Below, piece after piece: positions 26,187 to 38,600 of a DNA stretch of 64,000 nucleotides (its first letter is position 1; every line of letters begins with the position of its first letter). This stretch comes from Aquila chrysaetos chrysaetos (Eukaryota > Chordata > Aves > Accipitriformes > Accipitridae), in assembly GCF_900496995.4 (NCBI RefSeq), contig NC_044009.1, positions 12,804,001 through 12,868,000 of the forward strand, given 5' to 3'. The position numbers and the translations under genes are program-made. The notes below the pieces were generated by a model that did no database searches, was not told where the DNA came from, and worked only from the letters and a program-made list of their open reading frames with translations.

Positions 26187-27099
26187 CCCTTTTAATGAGA
26201 GAGAATGAGCACATGTCCTCCTCTCCCTGCTCAGGATCGGCCGGTTCTTCCCCTTTAGGTTTGCTATCACAGCAGTTGCACCAGGGTCAAGAAGACAGGA
26301 ACTGACTCTGAATTGTCCAAGTGTGAAAGCACAGCATGTGTACTGGTCAACCCTGAACTTCACGCAAATCCATTGCCTGAGCCGGAGGGGAACACAGCAG
26401 CTTCCCCAACATATGTCTAAATAGAATTGCCGCACAGTATAAATTAGCCAGGCACATTTGCAAAAAACATGAGGCAGTCTCTGCTCAGAGAGGGAAGTCC
26501 CTGAAGGTTGTGTCTCAGCCCACAGCATGCCTTGGGACAGGCTGTGTGTATACTGAGCATCTGGGTCCCTCTGGACCGCTGGGCTCTCACTAGCAGAGCT
26601 GGCCATAGGACTCTGAACAGGTGTTGCAAATTTTGCTCCTTCTCTTTTACAAGCAGGGCAAGACCAGCTGTTATGCTCTGAGGTCATTAATGATTTCCAG
26701 GATTGCCAGGAAATAGAAAATACTTCTGCAGCATACAATGTGTAGGGCAAACAAATAATATACATACACATGGAAGAAAACAGACCGGGGTGTAGTATTG
26801 TATGAAATATTACAGTGGAGTGGCTTCCAGCGGTTTTGCCTTAGGAAGCTGCACAGCTGTTTCAAGCTGTTGAGCACTTGGGGAGATGATCTGTATTTGC
26901 ATGACAAAGGCAAAAACAACATAGTTCTCTACATTACCTCTTTCTTGGTGTGCCACGCAGGGGTGCCTTCCAGCTCCTTGCTCAGAGAGGGGATAGGACT
27001 GCCTCTGCCTGCAGCCAAGGATCTCCGAGGTGTTACCTTGTCACTCAAACCCACCTCTTATCTGGAGAACTTGGTGTTTTGGGCTGTAGCCCAAAAAGC

Positions 27100-27215
27100 C
27101 AAATGAAAGCCTGCTGAAGCCAGTGGGAATGTTTCCATTAAATGCTCAAGGGCTTGCCTTGGATTTCATTTGCTTTCTGCAAATCTGACCCAAAGCCAGT
27201 GGAATGACTCTGTTT
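27100..27215. repeat. Possible ancient amniote repeat fragment
   Basis: CTGAAGCCAGTGGGAATGTT, TCCATTAAATGCTCAAGGGC and CTGACCCAAAGCCAGTGGAA resemble a diverged repeat seen across reptiles and birds, built on the phrase TTGACTTCAATGGG with GATCCAAAGCCC. The match is loose. Confidence 0.3.
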
Positions 27216-27655
27216 TGGGATACTCACAGTGTCCCTTAGAGGAGTGTTGCAGAGGTTAGGAAGAGCTCGCTTCCAGCCGGGAAGCAGGGCCCTACCAGGA
27301 GCACGTGGGGTCCCATGGACCTAATCACCCCTGAAGCCTTAATGAAGCACTTTTATGGGGCAGGGTCGCTTAGCGCTGCTGTCAGGCACTCGGGTACAAA
27401 TCATCTGCTGCTCCCAAGGCAGCTGTGCGTGCTCGGAGGTCGGCTGCGACGTCCTCTGCTCGTGCAGTTTTGCAACTGGCCATCGACATCTGTCTCAAGG
27501 AAGCCGTTGACTTCTCTGGGACAGGCAGGATCAGGCTGTACTCCTAAATCAGTTATCAGGAGTCTGACTCAAGTGGGAGGCAAACGGGCTTGTGATAAAA
27601 ATGCCTGGATGTTTCATTTGCGGCCAAGAAAGGGAGCTTAGTTTTCCTGGACTGG

Positions 27656-27709
27656 CGTAGGTTTCCTACGTTTTGACAGTACAGTTTTTGTTTTGACACT
27701 ATCAAAACA
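27656..27709. repeat. Two adjacent small hairpins
   Basis: CGTAGG-TTT-CCTACG (27656-27670) is a perfect 6-bp hairpin. Nineteen bases later comes TGTTTTGA-CACTA-TCAAAACA (27689-27709), a perfect 8-bp hairpin. GTTTTGACA also occurs twice as a direct repeat (about 27670 and 27690). They lie at the left edge of an AT-rich stretch. Confidence 0.85.
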
Positions 27710-28290
27710 TTTCATTTTTATGTACTATGCCTTTTTGATGGAGATCCTTTTATTAGAATATGACTTCAGTATGCTATATACCATGTTCTATTTTTTAACT
27801 GTTATTGCAACAAACTATTTCTGCATCATTGAAAAGGAGAGGGTTTATGTTACCAGAAAAAAATCAGCATAACTTAAGCAAACTATACTATATTTCTGTG
27901 GTTTTTTTAAGCAATTCACTGATAAATTTCCACAATGCAATTTTTATTTAATTTGCTGTGTTCCATCTAGGAGCTTAGACAAAAATATTGGGGCTTTCCA
28001 GAGAACAAAGATTATACCTACCAGTCCTCCTGAGCGTGATTCTTTTTGCAGAGATAAGGATGCATTCATTTCGTTAGTGTGAGAGTCCCTTTATATACCT
28101 ATTTCATGACCCATGTGGTCTGGCAATCAGAACCTGCAGTAATTTAACATTACCGCTTTCGTATCAGTTATTAAATGTACCTGAATTACAACAGCACCCA
28201 GGAGCTTTAACTGACCCTGAGGTTGGATACCACACAGAGTCAAAGAGTCCCTGCCTAGTGTAATTGCATAAAATAGCCGAGAGAGATATT

Positions 28291-28420
28291 GTTAATCCTC
28301 CTATTTTATGTCTGGGGAATTTAGGAGTGGAGAGAGGAATTATTTCCCAAAAGTTGTGCAGGAAATCAGAGGGAGATGAAACCATGAACACTGGTCCCAG
28401 GACTCCCACGTAGGAAGAGG
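28291..28420 (-). repeat. Ancient MIR/L2-like repeat
   Basis: The plus strand reads TTAATCCTCCTATTTTATG, TCTGGGGAATTTAGGAGTGG and, further on, TTTCCCAAAAGTTGTGCAGG. This is the complement of the MIR/L2 core (ATTATCCCCATTTTACAGAT, GGGGAACTGAGGCACAGAG, GCCCAAGGTCACACAG). It is highly diverged. Confidence 0.55.
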
Positions 28421-29654
28421 ATCCCCAGTAACTCTGGCAGGTGCTACCTGTGTTTCCCATTCTGTTTTGCCAATGGTTTCTCCAGATGCCAACCTTCTGT
28501 AGTGAGGTGCTGTAAAGCTCTTTCAGGAGCAACCACTCTGTCCTGTTGTTTAAAATTTTGCTGTGTTCTTGAGGTAACAGAAGTTTTCCTCCCTCACTTG
28601 AAACTTGTGGTATCTTCAGCTGTAGCATCACAGGAAATCAATCGATATGATCCTGCATAAAATTGTTTTCTCAACAGCTTCATCCTATCCAAAATTCTTA
28701 ATTTCTGAAGGTTATCCCAAGAGTGATGGTTAATACATGCATCTTTTTGAATTTGCTCAGAGTTAGTGGCTTACCAGGATTGTTCCAAACTTAAAAGTCA
28801 AATTTGGGAGTAAAAAAGTGCTTAAACAGATTATTGTGGTTTGATGGTCCTACTTGGGTAGATGAGTGCATCTTTGCATCATATGTATGGCCTCTACTCC
28901 AGTTCATCTGAAGGATGGCCTGATTTCACTGCCAGCAAACTTTTTTACTCCATCTGGGTGAAACTGGATGAAATGACGAGGACTGGCCAGTCAGATTGCA
29001 ACACAAGGGTAGGGATTGCAATATTTGTGGTATGCTGAAGTAGAAATCTGGTGCAGTGGAGTCTGGCTTGAAGCAGAGACTACAACTCCTGCCTGTTCTG
29101 GAGACATTCCTACAGTCCCATGTAAGGAATTAGAGGGCGTTTTACTCAGTAGATGCACAACACTGCTAGTGCTTTAGGACAGATTTACACATAGGGTGAT
29201 TGGCGACAGACTACCCTGCAGCATGATTTGTTTGGGTTTACAGATTTCAAAGTGTTCTAATCGCCTTTTAAACAGCTATTCCTTTATTCAAGGAAACCTG
29301 CCGCAGGCTTTCCCAGTTTAAATTCCAGATTCCCATGGAAATCCAGGAGTCTGGAGACATGTCAGGCTGACATTTATGCTTTGTGATGTCTCGGCTTTGT
29401 TCAGGCGTGTTAGATGCTACATGTAAAGCAAATGCTAAAGTAAAAGATCTTAGGAAAGGGTTCACCTTTAATTTTGTTTACAAGATGAGAAATATAGTCC
29501 AGCTTCCAGCCTTTCATCATGTTGCAGTTACCCAGGCTTAGAATAAACAGTCTGTTAAGATAGCATAATAGCATGCAGCTTGCCAAGGGTCTGCTTCATT
29601 CCAGTCTCACCTACCAAATGTTTGGGCCAGGCCAGCTCCATCCTTTATGTATTA

Positions 29655-29676
29655 TTTTTTTTTTTTTTTTTTTTTT
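29655..29676 (+). repeat. T22 homopolymer
   Basis: Twenty-two consecutive T are followed 22 nt later by A10 (29699-29708). It may be the degenerate tail of an unrecognised retroelement or simple slippage. Confidence 0.9.
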
Positions 29677-32600
29677 AGCATTCTGTGAGCTTTCTAGGAA
29701 AAAAAAAAGGTTCCTGTTACAAGGTCCTGCAACCAAATATAGTTCTAACTCCTACACTAACAACACTTTTGATGTGTTGTTCAAAGCAAATCCATCGAAG
29801 CAGGATACTGTTAATAAAACTCGGGAGAAACAAGAGGTCAAGTGACGTGAGTAAATAGACCTTTCAGTCTCTTTGGAGCTCCTATTCAAAGCCAAGAGGA
29901 ATTGCAAAACACTATCCTGACAAAAACACTAGTTTTAACTTTGGAGATTGCTCTTTGAACCAGAAAGAACTACTTTATGCTAGTGGATTGCATAAAGACA
30001 CTTATCCACATCTTTCCAGTGCTCCCAAATGTATCCAGGGACAACTATTTTTTTAATATACTTTTCCATCAAAAGAAATAAACCCCAAACCAGTATATTT
30101 ACACCTTTGGTGTCCTCTAGACTTGCGACAGCATTTTAGCATGTCAGTAGCAGAATCATTTGTAACATGAGATGAATTGTCATTGTTTCTATTTATCATG
30201 TAATAAAAACTTATATTGGACAGTTCTTGTGGTAGTACAAGCTCTCTCACTTGGGCAGTAGGAAAATTCAGTGAATTTAAAGAACTTCAGCTGGTAAAAA
30301 TTGATTCTTCCTTAAGTCTGTCTGGTTTCACCTGGCAGCCTTTTGAGAGAGCACCTGTGACTTCATACAGAGGTGAATGTCAGCCAATACGTAAGTCCTA
30401 GACCTTTTTTGGCCTTTGAACTTCTTAGGTTCATACATAATTTCTGAATGTAGTCCAAGGTGTTTAATCTGAGGAAGACATGCTGGTGATATGCAAGGGT
30501 TTACATGGGATGGCAGCTGGCCAGGGCTATCTTTATCTAAGGAGCCTCTATTTCTAAAATCTGCTGGGTATTTGTTGGTTTTTTTCCCCTGAGAGAAATC
30601 CATGACACTACTTTCTTTTGCACATGACCCAGTCAGTGCTTTTAGCTGACTTTCCACCTTCCCCTTAACATAACTGAGATAATGCCAGCATGCAAAATAC
30701 TGCATGTCTTGCAGAAAACCTATGCCCCCAACATTTTATATACAAGTCACACATGTGAGGTTCTTATTTGGAGGAACTGCTGCCTGCCTGTAGGATGTCT
30801 GCCTTGTATATATGGTAGTGGGTAGGACTTGACCCACTGGGTGGGCTGCCCTCTTCTGCAAGGTTTTCACCAGCTGTATCTCTGTCCTAGTTTCAGGTTG
30901 GTGCCACCAAGATGTGCGTCTGCCTTAGCCAATGAGCATCCGTGCATGCAAGGGAACATGTCTGTACCCAACAGCAATGACCTGTCCCACTCCTTCTTCA
31001 CGCAACACGTGGGAAGCCATTTACTAATGCTGTTACTTCCTTGTTTTCACCGGGATGGGAAACCAGAGGTAAGGAAGATGACTGTGGCTGAAAATTTCAT
31101 TTCACGTGGCCCAGGCCCACCCAGCCCTGTGGCTTGTCTCTCTACCTCTTGTCAATCAATAGCCTTGAGCTGCTCCTCAGTATGGTGACCGCCAGCAGTG
31201 ATGGAGATGTGCTCATCTCTTGGCAAAGATGTTTTTCATGTAGCCACAAACCCAGAGCACTCCTGTAATGCTCGCTGCTCCCTGCCACTTCCTGCCTGCT
31301 CCCAGGGTCCAGAATTGACCTTGCAGAGGCCGCTTGCAGGTTTTTCAGGCCTCCAGTAATGGGAGAACTTTAGCAAAAAAGCACGCCTCACCAAATTTGG
31401 CTTTCTAAGTCTTGTATCTAATTCAAATATCTTGGTGTGGGCGCTGTGTCAACCATGTGGGCTGTCAGCCTGGCAAAATGCTTATTGTGTGCAAGCTTCT
31501 GCATGTCCTGAAACCTCAGTCCCACTATTTCCATGTAACCTGAACTTGTAATTACTGCCTGGGGAGATTGAATTAAGAGAAGCCTGTGGTATCCTTCAGG
31601 GATGAAAAGGAGCATATCGGAAAACCTGAGCTGGCCCCAGCCTGTTGAATGTCCAATGAATACTTGCTGATGGGAAGATAGTATGTGGGATATACTCTGT
31701 GGGGACTTTCTCCCTTCTTGCCACTCCTTTGGCTCTGTGCTTTTTGCTAGCAATTTCCATGGCTGTCATCCTGGTGACATTCTTGTCAAATTCCTCCCTT
31801 GGCTAACAGACATGGTCATCAGACTCACTGAGCAAAAATGTTGCCCTGGTTTGGCTTGGGACCCAACTGGTCACCGTTTCCAGCCCTCCCCCAGCCCCTG
31901 CCTGGATTTCTGTGCCCACAGACGCCTATGGCTCTTTCAGACTTACAAGCAGCCCTGTGAACCAGTTACATCCCCAGGTCCAAGGGGCTTCCCTTTCCTC
32001 CCAGTGACTTACGGCCTATGTGGATAGAGGCCCTTTCTTCCAGAAGGCTCCTAAAGACATTGGACATGTTGAAAAAAAGGACAAAAGTCATTTGGAAATT
32101 ACTGTATTTGGGGGATAAAATGTAAAAAATTGCAAAGTGGGGTTTGCCTTCCCAAGGGAATGGTAGGCTGGCTCAAATATGCATCCCTCCCCCCTATCTT
32201 TGGACAAACTGACTCACCCCTTGTGGCTGCATCTTTCTCTTTCCATCGGCTACAGAGTCCTGCATGCCTAGTTTAGATGGATGTTTAACTTTTAGCATCT
32301 TTGCAGGGTGCTATATTATCTTAATTTCTCTTTTCAAATGAGTTTGGTGCACTCGCTTTGACACACTATCTAGTGACTTACTAAGTGAGTGTCCAGAAAT
32401 ACTGAACCATAGCCTCAGCTCAGTCTAGCAAAATGCATGGGGAAGTAAAGAGCATTAGGAGCTTGCCTGGGCTCTTTTTAGGCTCCTGATCGTAGTGGGT
32501 GAGGATGGAAAGACAATAGCCACTGCTGGGGTGGATGTGTGGGGAATGAGCAACTACTGGTGGAGACCGGACATCCCTATTCCCACTCTGGGGAAAGCAC

Positions 32601-35600
32601 AGGTAGAGGCTCCCCTGGTTTGTGAAACTCCAGACTCAGAAGTCTTCAGTTACACTGCAAAAACTGTTATATCTGTGAGAAGTCTCAGAAGTACAAATAT
32701 ATTCACCTCTTGTGGGTGTCTTCACTGTCAAGGCATGATAAGGTGACCCTACTTCCCTGGTACCTCTGTGGGTTGGCAGTAGCCAGCCCAGCTGCTGAGC
32801 AGCTGGCTCGTGCTTTAATGCAGTGCAAGAATAAACATGTAAAACTTCTTGTTTTAAGCCAGGCACAATTATCTGGGCACTTATGAATGATGCTTGCAAG
32901 TTTTGGTTAATGTTGTGTGTATCTGAAGGCAGAGTTTGGATTTAAAGATTGATTCCCTACAATGCTGAGTGAGAGGAGGCTAATTTTAACAAAGATATTT
33001 TTCCCATAATTTTTCATACTTCCGTGACTGCACATCCAATTTACTTAAAGTACAGCCCTCACCACAGTTATTACATCATGAACTTAATATCTCTCTCTGG
33101 GAAAAGAAACACTTTTTAGGAAAAAAAGAAAAGGGAGGCAAAAAAAGAAGGAAGTGTTCGAAGAAGTTCAGAAAGCCTCAGATTCCTCTAGGGTCCCCAG
33201 CTGTGCTGTATGTTGTCCCAGCTGAACGCCAGATATTTCCGCTCTGCACATTAATGCATTCAAGGAGAGATCAAAGCAGCTGCCTTGAGTGTGCTTTGGG
33301 CCAAGTGTGTATGTCCTACCTCAAAACAGCCCTGATCCCTAACGTTACAGCCCTTTATATTTCCTTCCTTATAGGCCTGGGGCTGAACACGAGCTCTCTG
33401 GAGCTCGTTATGGCTACCTGCCCATCAGTGCGTAAAGTGATAGACAAGTCTTCAGATGCTTCATGGTCCCAGTGGCCTGGAAGCCACATCCTCTGCCGGA
33501 CCATTTCTGGTGATGCAGCAATCTTTCCTTCCCTGTTGAGGGGAAGAAGAGCAGTACTTCTCTGACGGTCTCATCGCATCACATGTCCTGTTGCTACCAC
33601 TCTTCACAGAGGTGCCTCCTTTGGAGGCACGTGCTGGTGGGTGGCCAAGCACTGACGGTGTTGCGGCAGCCCTGGGTGGCAATTAATCCAGTGTGGTAGG
33701 AAGGCTGTGCCAGATACGTTGCCCCATGGGACTGGTTTATTGGTCTAATGTTAGCTGGGCCCAGACGTTAGCACAAAGCCAGATTTTGGTGAGTCATATC
33801 TGCAAGCACAAACCCTTGTCACAGTCACCCTTTCCTCACGCTCCTGATGAAACTCTGTGTAGGGTTGTGGCCATGCAGCAGAGCAGAGCAGGGCTGTGAG
33901 CTGCAGCACCCTCAGTTGGGAAAGCTGGCTGGGGGCTCTGCAAGGTAGCAAGTTCTATCCAGCCCTGTGGTAGCGTCAATGCAGAAGCATTGCAAAGCAA
34001 AGTAGAAGTGCAATAAACTGAACATCTGGCAAAAATCATCTGGTTGCCTCCTTGATGAAGTGAAGATGCAAGGGCCTGGGCTGACCTGGACTGGTCATGC
34101 ACATGGTTTACCTGGTTCCTATATCTCTGAATTCAGAGCTGCCGCGGCTGTCATTCAAACATACCCCTGCTGTTGTGTTATTTACTGTCCCTCAGCCTTC
34201 AGTGGGATGGGTGGGGGTTTTGTGTCCTTGTTGGGGGACCATTTCTCTGTATACTGTGTCTTGTGATTGCTTGCTTAGAGGATACGTTATGCAGCTCAGA
34301 TCAAAGCCATGTCACTTACTAGCTACTAAATGATTCAAAGCAGTATTTCCCATTTTCACAATAATTGTTCACTCGAACTATGAAGAAGATTGTTCCGAAA
34401 TCAGTCCTTGCATCTGCCTTTCTGTTTGTAACCGCTCTAAGCAACCATCACTGAGTGCAAAGGAGACAGGGAGATCTGCTGAAAATTGAAAGTACTGTAG
34501 ACAGTAGAGTGTGTTGTGCAAGGGCTCTGTCCCTCATCAGTGTCAAATTACATAAATCAATGTTGGCCAGAAGAAGTGAAATAACAGTTCACTTCCTAAA
34601 ATGGAAATATCCCCATATGTTGTTCCTGGCCGAGGACTACTCTCGGGGGCAAGATCAGCAAGCGGACGGTAGTGGCTGCAGCATGCGCCTCCCTGCCGCT
34701 GGCCCCCATGGTGCTCAAGGGAAGGAGGACAGCACCATTTGCCATAGATCTGACAAGTAGCAGGGGACTTACTTTGCACCCTCTAAAATCCCCTTAATTT
34801 AACTGTAACTGCCAATAAATCAACTTTAACCTGAATAGTGTATCTTTCTTGAAAAGAAGCTACTGTTCTCTGGGATCCAACCTCTGCCGGTTAGTGTGTT
34901 ACTGCTCATGTCGCTCCAATATTCCCTAGGGCTTAAATGTTTAGGGCATGTTGTTAGCACAACAAATTAAAATGGGAGCTTGGAAAGTCCTATACTGGGA
35001 GTTTATTTGCACAGTTTAGCAGCAAAAGACTGTGTTTCAATGGTGGAGAGAGTCAAGGGTCCATCTGTGCAATGTGGGGAAAATGACTGGTAGGTGACAG
35101 TGGAGGAAACACAAATATACCATGGGACTCCTCACCCTGGGAATGATCCATCAAGGCCAGAGGAGCAGCTAGACTTTCTCTCTGCTTGAGGTCCCCAAGA
35201 TTGCAGGTCTTTTTTGATTTTTAGTTTTAACTACTGTCAACATTTTTAGCCTTGCCCCGAGGCTTTGGTCAACATGACTTACCCGAAGCCCAAGGTGTCA
35301 GTCATGTTCTGCTATCACAGTTTTTACCTCTTGTTTTTAGCTTAAATGGCTGCAGCAAGATTGTATCATGAAGGAATTTACAGATGAGATATTTAGCCAG
35401 AAAGCATATTTGTTTAGCAGTAGCTCTGGACACTAGTTTCTTCCAGATGTCCTTAAGAGTGTCTTGCCCACAGCTGTCTATCAATTGTGCAGTCTGTGCC
35501 TTGCTTGTGGACGGCATTTGTCCTGATGTTGCTTCCAATGTATCTGAGCATTTTTATCCATTTAAGGACTAGGGACTTGAATTGCTTGTCTTTCCACATG

Positions 35601-38600
35601 AAGTTCCCCATAATTTAGCCATTTGACCAGTGCAAGCTCTTATTTTGTAGTTAACTTCCCTCCACATTCATTCCCCCATTACGAATTTGCCCAGCCCCTC
35701 ATCTCTCCAGAATTTTCTCTCTCCCACGCATTTTCTTCCCAAAAGCTCTTTAACAGTATCTGTGGACCTGTTGTCTCGGCTTTCTGGAGCCCTTTGGCAA
35801 AACTCATCTGTTTTGTGATGCATCGTGTGGAGTTTCACTGGTTGCCCCTGCAGTCTAGCTCAGCTTGCTATTTCATATGTGTATGTCACCCCAGCTCTCA
35901 GCCCTGCTGTGGCCTGTTTTGTATCACCCACCTCTTACATCTCTTAGAGTCTGACCCTCCATATGGCTCAGTGGAGATCTCCAAGACCTTGAGAGGGGGT
36001 CTGCAGAAATCAGTTTTTCTACAGAATTGATGAAAATTGCATCCAGGCCACAGCTTCCTTCCATAGCTTAGTTTCAGAACCAAATCTGGCACCAGCACAG
36101 CCAAAGCTAGCACATCACGCTTCCACACAGATGTTCCCACCGGGTTGTCAGGCATGGCTGTGCAACTAAACCAGAGCTAGTTAGCAAGTCACCGAGCTTC
36201 ATCGTTCTCTTGCACAGTGTCCGGTCCTCATTTACTCCTGTCCTGAATGTGTGAGCAAAATACAAGCAAATCAGAAGAGATACAGATCTAATTCAGGTTG
36301 GGCTGCTGCTAGCAGGGTGCAGAGAAGCAGCAGCAGCAGAGATGTCAGGATCAATAGGGAGCACGCAGCTGCTTTCGCATTATTGTTCCACTTATTTTAA
36401 GATCGGGGATCAGGAACAGGGATATTTGCTCCAGGAAAAAATCAGCGGAGTGATTCATGCACATCCAACCCTGATTACCGAAGTTAGATTTAACACGTTA
36501 TATGTCTCTAGGTGCAGATACATATACACACATTATATAAAGTCAGCATGGTTCTTCAGCAGAAAAAAGGGGCAAAGTCTAGTCCCGATTCATGCAATGG
36601 ACATTTGCAGCTGCGTCTTCCAGCACCATGACCCAGCCAAGCTGGGCATGGAGCTGGAGGGTGGAAAAGTGAGGTTTAGTGTTGGGAGGCCTGAATTTCG
36701 TCTGCCCTTGCTCCATGGTAGACTTCACTTCAGCACCCTCTGAGCACTAACTGCAGCAGAGACTGGTTCAGATGGTGTCAGCAGTCAAACTAGGAATTTC
36801 TGCTTTAAAAACAAGGGAACCATTTAATGGGTTTTTCTTTTGCTTTATTTTTTCTTTCAGAAATAGGAAAAATAAGAGTGAAAGCTGTAGCAGTCATTAG
36901 GATTGTGGAGCTGCCCACTTTTAATATACAGTTCCACAGGTCTGGGGTCTGCCCTGAAATTCCAGCTCCCAGGAGCCTCTGGTCCTCCTGGGGAAGGATT
37001 CACAGGTAAGCTTCAGTATGAAACCCCTAAAAACCATGGGAATCAATGAAACAAAGATGACGCCAATTTTTCTTTAAAACCCCCGCATTTTAAGGTAACA
37101 TCATGATTTCCCTGAGGTTTGACTCATTTTTTTTGGAAGGCTGCAGCCAGAGAATGGAAGCACAGGTTCCTGAGGGGTGGTGGCAAGACTGGGGCGGGAG
37201 AGCAGAGGGAGACAAGGTCTCCAGCATTGGCTGCTGTGGGGAGGGAGGATCATTTCCATTTCCTTGAGGCAGAGCTCAGAACTTGTGTGCTTGGGCAATA
37301 CCTGATAACACAAACTTCTTTTCAAAGTCCTCAACTTGTGGGTTTTTCCTATTCGCTCATTAGCCTGAAAGCTTAAGTTTTTTGGAATCGGAGGTTCCTT
37401 TTATTCAACTGAGAAGGTAGCCGTGTGGCTAATGCTCTCTTGCCTGGGATAAATTCCTAGGGTGAATGTCTCTCTAGCTTGTTAACTCTGGGCTGGGATT
37501 CAGTCCATCGACTGGCTTCAAATGTGGTTGTTTTCATTTCTGTCCTCCTTGGCACAGGAGGGACATAGGCCATGACTAAACTTTTCTGGCTTTGGTGCCA
37601 ATGCAATCGTGTGAGAGGTTCAGGGGCTGCAGAAAATGATGAAGAATCTCATCTGAAATAGGAGAGCTTTTCGCACATCAGGCTGCAGATGAAAATGAGC
37701 AACCTTGGGCAAAATTCAGGCGAAAGCTGTTTCTCTTCAGCAGGCCAAGAACCATCCAGCACTTTCCTAGTACTGCTCAGAAGTAGTAGCAAGAGCAAAG
37801 GGCAAATGCAAATGGCGTTTGCAACCTTTCTCCTGGGCTGGCCCAGAAACCTCTGCCCTGATCCACCAGCCCCAGCTGGCCCGTTGCCGGAGGGTGGGAG
37901 CCCCTAAAGATGCAGATGGGTGGTTGTTTAAGGACTGTTGCAGCCAGGCCATGCAGGCTCAGGGAAATGTCTGTTATTCTTAAGCTGCCCAGGTCAGCTG
38001 GGTGCTATCTCAGAGCCGCTTGGTCAACAAACTCTGTGAGTTGGGTCCAACAGGAACTGCTAGTCCGGGAACTCCAGCTGCTGTCTAGCATGGTGCAGGC
38101 TTGGGAGACTTCAGTAGCAATAATGAAATGATGGCGACGACAAAGTAGATACCTCACTTCTGCATTACTTTGACTCTAGAGATAGCTGACCAAGACACTG
38201 TTTATATATATTTTAAAAATACAGCACACACTTACACTCTTTTCAGAAACAGCAGTGCCTGCTAGAGGCACTGGCAGTAGTCAATCTCCCTTACAGTAAT
38301 TAGCAAAGGCACGTCTCAAAGCTGTCAGTGAAGCTGTTTTCTTCTTTGTGCTTCTGTTAATGAGGCTGGTTTTGGCCTTGGGTATAATTTCACTCACCAT
38401 ACGTGATTTCCTTTTCTGTCCCAAGAGGGAAATGGCAAGTTGCTGTTTGGTGGACAGTACTGGAGCACCCCAAAGCCGGTGCAGAAACCCACTTGCAGGA
38501 CAAAGAGACAGTCCTGCTCCAAAAACTTGCAGTCTATGTCGGTGGTTGCACCCTTATGGTGGACTTAGCCCAGCTGCAAAATAAAAAAATTTAAAAAATG

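Noticed and set aside
26109..26771. 220-codon open frame on the minus strand, the longest in the window
   Set aside because: It overlaps an ancient L2/L3-like repeat, has no recognisable domain, and one frame of this length is not surprising in 64 kb read in six frames.
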